The notes under the pieces are model-generated. The model had not been told where the DNA came from. It did not search any database and worked only from the letters and a program-made list of their open reading frames with translations. Both the position numbers and the translations under genes were made by a program. From an uncultured Acidimicrobiales bacterium (GTDB taxonomy: Bacteria > Actinomycetota > Acidimicrobiia > Acidimicrobiales > SHLQ01), in the NCBI GenBank assembly GCA_937969565.1, contig CALBVR010000255.1:1-34602 (forward strand): a stretch of 34,602 bases of DNA, written 5' to 3'. Position 1 is the first letter of the stretch. Every line of letters begins with the position of its first letter. Shown in pieces: positions 30,860-34,602 of this stretch.

Positions 30860-31834
30860 ATGACCGACGCGCTCCGCATCGACAACCACCTCGACGCCGA
30901 CTATTTCGAACGCACCCTTCGATCCGATGTACTCAACGGTCTCACGGCAGAGTTCAAGGAGCTCCCGCCGAAGTGGTTCTACGACGATCTCGGATCCGAG
31001 TTGTTCGACGAAATCACCCGCCTCGAGGAGTACTACCCGACCGAGGCCGAGCGGAGCATCCTCCGAGCGCGTGCCGCCGACGTGGCTCGACTCTCCGAAG
31101 CCGACACCCTCGTCGAGCTCGGCTCCGGCACCGCCGACAAGACCCGCGTCCTGTTGGACGCGATGACGACGACCGGACAGCTCCGACGGTTCGTTCCGTT
31201 CGATGTCAGTGAAGGCATCCTCCGGTCCAGCTCCGAACAGCTGCTTGAGGAGTACCCGGGGCTCAGCGTTCACGGGGTCGTCGGGGACTTTGAAGAGCAC
31301 CTCGATCGGATTCCGGCAGGCGGTCGTCGTGTGACCGCGCTGCTCGGTGGGACCGTCGGGAACTTCGGGCCGCGGGAGCGCAAGGGACTCCTCACCGACA
31401 TCGCACGTGGCATGCAGTCGGGAGACATGTTCCTCCTTGGCACCGACCTCGTGAAGGAAGAGGGGCGGCTCGTCGCCGCCTACGACGATGCCCGGGGCAT
31501 CACGGCGGCGTTCAACAAGAACGTGTTGCGCGTGCTGAACCGTCGGCTCCGAGGCAACTTCGACCTCGACGGGTTCGAGCACGTCGCCCGGTTCGACCAC
31601 GACGACGAATGGATGGACCTCCGACTCCGGTCGCTACGCGACCAGGACGTCCACTTGACGGAGCTCGACCTGGACCTGCACTTTGCTGCAGGCGAGGAGA
31701 TGCGCACGGAGATCTCGGCCAAGTTCCGCCGCGCGGGCGTCGAAGCAGAGCTCGCTGCCGTCGGCCTCGACCTCATCGAATGGTGGACCGATGAGCGCGG
31801 TGACTACGCCCTGTCACTCTCTCGAGTCCGCTGA
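30860..31834 (+). CDS. egtD: L-histidine N-alpha-methyltransferase EgtD
   Basis: 324 aa, the family length. KELPPKWFYDDLGSELFDEI, then TRLEEYYPTEAERSIL, is the EgtD-specific start; the SAM motif ELGSGTADKTRVLLDAM (86-102) and GGTVGNFGPRERKGLL, with GTDLVKEEGRLVAAYDDARG, complete the fold. It trimethylates histidine to hercynine, the substrate of EgtB. The ATG at 30860 is 60 nt after the EgtB stop, with AAAGG nearby; one operon. EgtA, EgtC and EgtE genes are not in the window. Confidence 0.95.
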   Translation: MTDALRIDNHLDADYFERTLRSDVLNGLTAEFKELPPKWFYDDLGSELFDEITRLEEYYPTEAERSILRARAADVARLSEADTLVELGSGTADKTRVLLDAMTTTGQLRRFVPFDVSEGILRSSSEQLLEEYPGLSVHGVVGDFEEHLDRIPAGGRRVTALLGGTVGNFGPRERKGLLTDIARGMQSGDMFLLGTDLVKEEGRLVAAYDDARGITAAFNKNVLRVLNRRLRGNFDLDGFEHVARFDHDDEWMDLRLRSLRDQDVHLTELDLDLHFAAGEEMRTEISAKFRRAGVEAELAAVGLDLIEWWTDERGDYALSLSRVR

Positions 31835-31843
31835 GGCGGCCGG

Positions 31844-32569
31844 TCAGCCGAGGAACGAACCCTGCAAGCCGCCGGGTGAATGGACGTAGCAGAGCGACTT
31901 GCGGTCGCCCATGCGTTCCCAACCCTGCTCGACAGGTGAGAAGAAGTTGAGTTCGGTGTCCGCGGGCAGCTCGTCCAGACGAGTGAGCAGGCTGTCGGCC
32001 TGTTGTGCGCAGGCGTTGAACACGCTCTGCCAATAGTCGCTGGTCTCCGATGGGTATTCGTTCGGGCCGTCGAGTTCGACTTCGGCGATGATCTGCCCAT
32101 CGTGGGGCGAGTCGCACGATTCGGTGTTGAGGCGTTCGAACTCTTCATCAGCGGCCGGCATCACGAAGCAGTCCCCAGCCTTCAGGTCTTCCGCGCTCGT
32201 CGTTCCCTGCGTGACCCAGAATCCGACCCCGGCCAAGACGATCACGAGCGGGATCAGGAGCAACCGCGGATTGAATCCGCCAGTGTCGGCGAGCCCCTGT
32301 CGCATGTCGTTGAACGATTCAGGCCCCATCTGGGCCGGCGGCCGTGGCGCGATGGCAGTCGCCATCGGCGCGGGGGCTGCGGACTGGGCCGGGGCGGAGA
32401 CGGCGGGAGCCGATGCCAACGGCGCAGGCGGCGTCGCCGATGCGGCGGGCACACCGTCCGGACCCGTGGGCGACACGGGAGGGGGCAACGGAGGCAGGTG
32501 CGGTCGTGGTACGCCGGCGTGGCTCGACGGGCCGACGCCCGCTGCGGATGCAGAGTCTTCGTTCGCCAT
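31844..32569 (-). CDS. Single-pass membrane protein, septum-formation family-like
   Basis: 241 aa. The first ~100 residues are Pro/Ala-rich and disordered. One membrane span follows (LLLIPLVIVLAGVGFWVT, ~102-120). The external part has SAEDLKAGDCFVMPAADEEF, then ESCDSPHDGQIIAEVEL and YWQSVFNACAQQADSLLTRL, ending SLCYVHSPGGLQGSFLG. The GDCF...C-xxPH pattern with spaced cysteines matches Septum_form/DUF4190-type actinobacterial envelope proteins. Function unknown. Converges with egtD (9 nt between stops). Confidence 0.75.
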   Translation of the reverse strand: MANEDSASAAGVGPSSHAGVPRPHLPPLPPPVSPTGPDGVPAASATPPAPLASAPAVSAPAQSAAPAPMATAIAPRPPAQMGPESFNDMRQGLADTGGFNPRLLLIPLVIVLAGVGFWVTQGTTSAEDLKAGDCFVMPAADEEFERLNTESCDSPHDGQIIAEVELDGPNEYPSETSDYWQSVFNACAQQADSLLTRLDELPADTELNFFSPVEQGWERMGDRKSLCYVHSPGGLQGSFLG

Positions 32570-32658
32570 CGATCCGGTCCTCCCCTTGACTGCGATGGAC
32601 GCATCGCGAGTTGAAGAACGAATCGGTTCGTTTCGGCTCGGCCTTTAGAGGCGACCGA

Positions 32659-33096
32659 TCAGTCGAAGGCGTAGCGGTAGACGTTCGTCTCGCGCTGAAC
32701 GAAACCGATCCGTTGGTAGAGGCGATTGGCGGCCTCTCGGCTGGGACGGCTCGTGAGATCGACCGTGGTGGCACCAGCCGCTCGGGCGATCTCCAGCGCG
32801 TGCTCGTTCAGCACCCGACCGACGCCCTTGCCACGAGCGTCCTCGTCGACGACGACGTCTTCGATCCAGGCTCGCAACCCGGTCGGGATCCGGAACATCG
32901 CCAGAGTCATCGATCCGACGATCGCACCGGATTCGTCGTCCCGCGCGATGAGCAGCGTGGACGCTTCCGACCCGATGATCGCGCCCAGCGTGGCCGCATC
33001 GGGCGCCGGGTTCGACCGGGAGAGTTGAGGGATGAGCCGTTCGAAGGCGGCGACGAGTTCGTCTGTCACCTCGGTTGCTTCAGAGATCGTGATCAC
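32659..33096 (-). CDS. GNAT family N-acetyltransferase
   Basis: 145 aa from GTG 33096, chosen because AAGGA lies 5 nt upstream; an in-frame start at 33183 would add 29 residues that do not look like the family. The acetyl-CoA site is DVVVDEDARGKGVGRVLNEH, and TTVDLTSRPSREAANRLYQR then IGFVQRETNVYRY is the usual C-terminal half. Substrate unknown. Divergent from the PAC2 gene (113 nt). Confidence 0.87.
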   Translation of the reverse strand: MITISEATEVTDELVAAFERLIPQLSRSNPAPDAATLGAIIGSEASTLLIARDDESGAIVGSMTLAMFRIPTGLRAWIEDVVVDEDARGKGVGRVLNEHALEIARAAGATTVDLTSRPSREAANRLYQRIGFVQRETNVYRYAFD

Positions 33097-33195
33097 GCTT
33101 TTCCTTCGGCCGGAGAGTCCCCAATCGTAAGCGAACGCGAGGGTTCCGTTGGTCAGGCCGCGACGGATCGCGGTGTCAACCACACGCGTCTCCGA

Positions 33196-33201
33196 TACCG
33201 T
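33196..33201 (+). promoter_or_regulatory. -10 element TACCGT before the PAC2 gene
   Basis: TACCGT 8 nt before GTG 33210, no Shine-Dalgarno between. Same leaderless-type pattern. Confidence 0.4.
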
Positions 33202-33209
33202 TTTCGCTC

Positions 33210-34082
33210 GTGACCACGTCCGACCATACGGCGAACCACGTGCGGTATACGTCCCAACCGGACCTTCGAGCCCCGGTGCTCATCTGTGCCTTCGAAGGTT
33301 GGAATGACGCTGGCGACGCCGCGTCCACGACCGTCCGTCACCTGATCGACCGGTGGTCGGCCGAACGCTTTGCAGACATCGATCCGGAAGAATTCTTCGA
33401 CTTCACCGCCGTTCGACCGACGGTCGAGATTCTGGATGGTCTCGAACGAAACCTTCATTGGCCGGAAAACGTCTTCCACGCCGCTCACCTCGCAGACGCA
33501 CCGTTCGACGCTGTGCTGATGCTCGGGATGGAACCGCAGATGAAGTGGCGCACGTTCTGCGAGAGCATTCTCGAGACCGCTCGCACGGTGGGCGCCGAGA
33601 TGATCGTGACACTCGGTGCGCTCCTGGCGGACGTGCCCCACACCCGCCCACCGCAGGTCGTCGGAACCGCTTACGACGCAGCGACCGTCGAAAAGCTCGG
33701 GCTCGAACCATCGAGCTACGAAGGGCCGACCGGAATTCTGGGAGTCCTGCACGCCGCCGCGAAGGACGAGGGTCTGACCGTCGCGTCGTTGTGGGCTGCG
33801 GTGCCCGCGTACATTCCCGGCGCCACCTCGCCGAAGGCCGCTCTGGCGCTCGTCGAACGCCTGACGCGGTTGCTGGACGTGAACGTCTACACCACCGACC
33901 TCGAGATCGCTTCGGTGTCCTACGAGCGACAGGTCAGCGAACTCGTCGGTGAAGACGAAGAGACCGTCGAGTTCGTCCGTGAACTCGAGGAACGCTTCGA
34001 TGAAGAGGCCGAGTTCCTGGCGAACGACGACCTTGTTGATGAGGTCGAACAGTTCCTCAAGAACCTTCCACCCCGCGACTGA
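33210..34082 (+). CDS. PAC2 family protein
   Basis: 290 aa. PDLRAPVLICAFEGWNDAGD opens the domain, then FDAVLMLGMEPQMKWRTFCE and EMIVTLGALLADVPHTRPPQ, GPTGILGVLHAAAKDEGLTV, and SLWAAVPAYIPGATSPKAAL. These are the conserved blocks of the PAC2 (proteasome assembly chaperone 2-like) family, widespread in actinobacteria. The C-terminal ~60 residues are highly acidic (VGEDEETVEFVRELEERFDE). Its role in bacteria is not settled. Converges with the lipase-like gene. Confidence 0.92.
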   Translation: MTTSDHTANHVRYTSQPDLRAPVLICAFEGWNDAGDAASTTVRHLIDRWSAERFADIDPEEFFDFTAVRPTVEILDGLERNLHWPENVFHAAHLADAPFDAVLMLGMEPQMKWRTFCESILETARTVGAEMIVTLGALLADVPHTRPPQVVGTAYDAATVEKLGLEPSSYEGPTGILGVLHAAAKDEGLTVASLWAAVPAYIPGATSPKAALALVERLTRLLDVNVYTTDLEIASVSYERQVSELVGEDEETVEFVRELEERFDEEAEFLANDDLVDEVEQFLKNLPPRD

Positions 34083-34094
34083 CGAAGCGCTGGC

Positions 34095-34602
34095 TCAGTC
34101 GCCGGCATTCAGGGCGTCGAGCTGCTCATCCACGAACGCGACGAGTTGTTCCATCGTGTCCGGCCAGTTGGGCTCATTGAGCACCTCATGCTCGAGCCCT
34201 TCGAGAACGACTCGGGTCGCGAGGTCGAGCGCACCGATCGGTGCGGAGAACTCGGGCGGGACGATGCGGTCCGCACCACCGTGCACCACCATCGTGGGCA
34301 CCCGAAGCCGGTCGACCCGTTCATTCGCTTCCTTCATCGCCTCGAACGCCGCCTGGCCAAGACGAGCGGTCGAACCCTTCACCCGAAGCGGATCACTCTC
34401 GTATACGGCGCCGACGTCCGGGTCGGTGGCCAGCAGGCCTCCGTCGAACTCACTCTTGATGAACAGGCGTGGTGCGACCCGACCGAAGATGGGTGCGGCG
34501 ATTCGCTGCCACGCCGGGGTTTCTGCACCGAGGGCCGGACCGCTCAGGAGCAGGATGTCGGGTTGAGGACGGTCGCTCACGGCATAGCTGAAGGCAATGA
34601 GG
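34095..34602 (-). CDS. Alpha/beta hydrolase, monoacylglycerol lipase-like (5' end off window)
   Basis: The C-terminal ~168 residues are visible; the frame is open to the window edge (LIAFSYAVSDRPQPDILLLS), so the nucleophile elbow GxSxG should lie just outside. Visible: the loop LLSGPALGAETPAWQRIAAP, the cap region, the catalytic Asp segment VPTMVVHGGADRIVPPE, and the probable catalytic His in VLEGLEHEVLNEP. It matches lysophospholipase/monoglyceride lipase (Hydrolase_4) proteins. An ATG at 34580 is internal, not the start. Confidence 0.85.
   Translation of the reverse strand, partial: LIAFSYAVSDRPQPDILLLSGPALGAETPAWQRIAAPIFGRVAPRLFIKSEFDGGLLATDPDVGAVYESDPLRVKGSTARLGQAAFEAMKEANERVDRLRVPTMVVHGGADRIVPPEFSAPIGALDLATRVVLEGLEHEVLNEPNWPDTMEQLVAFVDEQLDALNAGD

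Overview
The window is GC-rich bacterial DNA with dense genes, short intergenic gaps, frequent GTG/TTG starts and mixed strand use. The gene content (F420/PPOX-type flavin fold protein, WS/DGAT wax-ester synthase, EgtB/EgtD for ergothioneine, septum-formation family protein, SigJ-like and TPR-tailed ECF sigma factors, lipoproteins with long Thr/Ser linkers) points to an actinobacterium. My inference is an Acidimicrobiia/Ilumatobacter-like lineage, not a certain placement. I see no rRNA, tRNA, insertion sequence, phage gene or CRISPR array.

Layout. 1-2.3 kb, minus strand: a DoxX-like membrane protein, an FAD oxidoreductase and the start of a SigJ/ECF41-type sigma factor that runs off the window. 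2.5-4.3 kb: a small winged-helix regulator, a TetR repressor with a clear palindromic operator candidate, and a methyltransferase. 4.4-8.0 kb: a fused hydantoinase/5-oxoprolinase, followed by a 26-bp-period repeat cluster. 8.1-12.1 kb: a Thr-rich propeller lipoprotein, divergent from a diguanylate cyclase, a methyltransferase and a DUF1905 protein. 12.1-16.3 kb, minus strand: a thioredoxin-fold lipoprotein, a secreted glycoside hydrolase with lamin-tail domain, and a GPH-type sugar symporter. 16.4-20.0 kb: acyl-CoA carboxylase beta and biotin-carrying alpha subunits. 20.0-22.9 kb: an uncharacterised protein, an SRPBCC protein, and a DGPF/YCII protein with an ECF42-type sigma factor. 22.9-26.2 kb, minus strand: wax-ester synthase, alpha/beta hydrolase, PPOX protein and SixA phosphatase. 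26.3-31.8 kb: two GNATs, an AtuA-like protein, EgtB and EgtD. 31.8-34.6 kb: a septum-formation-like protein, a GNAT, a PAC2 protein and the end of a monoglyceride-lipase-like hydrolase.

The most notable observation is at 15648-16256 (minus). A TlpA/thioredoxin-like lipoprotein has an in-frame TGA exactly where the first catalytic cysteine of the CxxC motif should be (WAPW-TGA-T-R-C). The downstream part continues in the same frame for 103 codons with the conserved cis-proline. A perfect 6-bp GC stem with a GGUC apical loop sits 26 nt after the TGA, the geometry of a bacterial SECIS element. This is a strong selenoprotein (UxxC) candidate that an ordinary gene caller would split or truncate.

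Metabolically, the carboxylase pair and the AtuA-like protein suggest branched-chain or acyclic-isoprenoid acyl-CoA breakdown, the WS/DGAT block suggests storage lipid turnover, and EgtB/EgtD plus the thioredoxin-like lipoprotein point to redox protection. Many genes show a TANNNT-like hexamer 5-8 nt before the start codon, which fits leaderless transcription.
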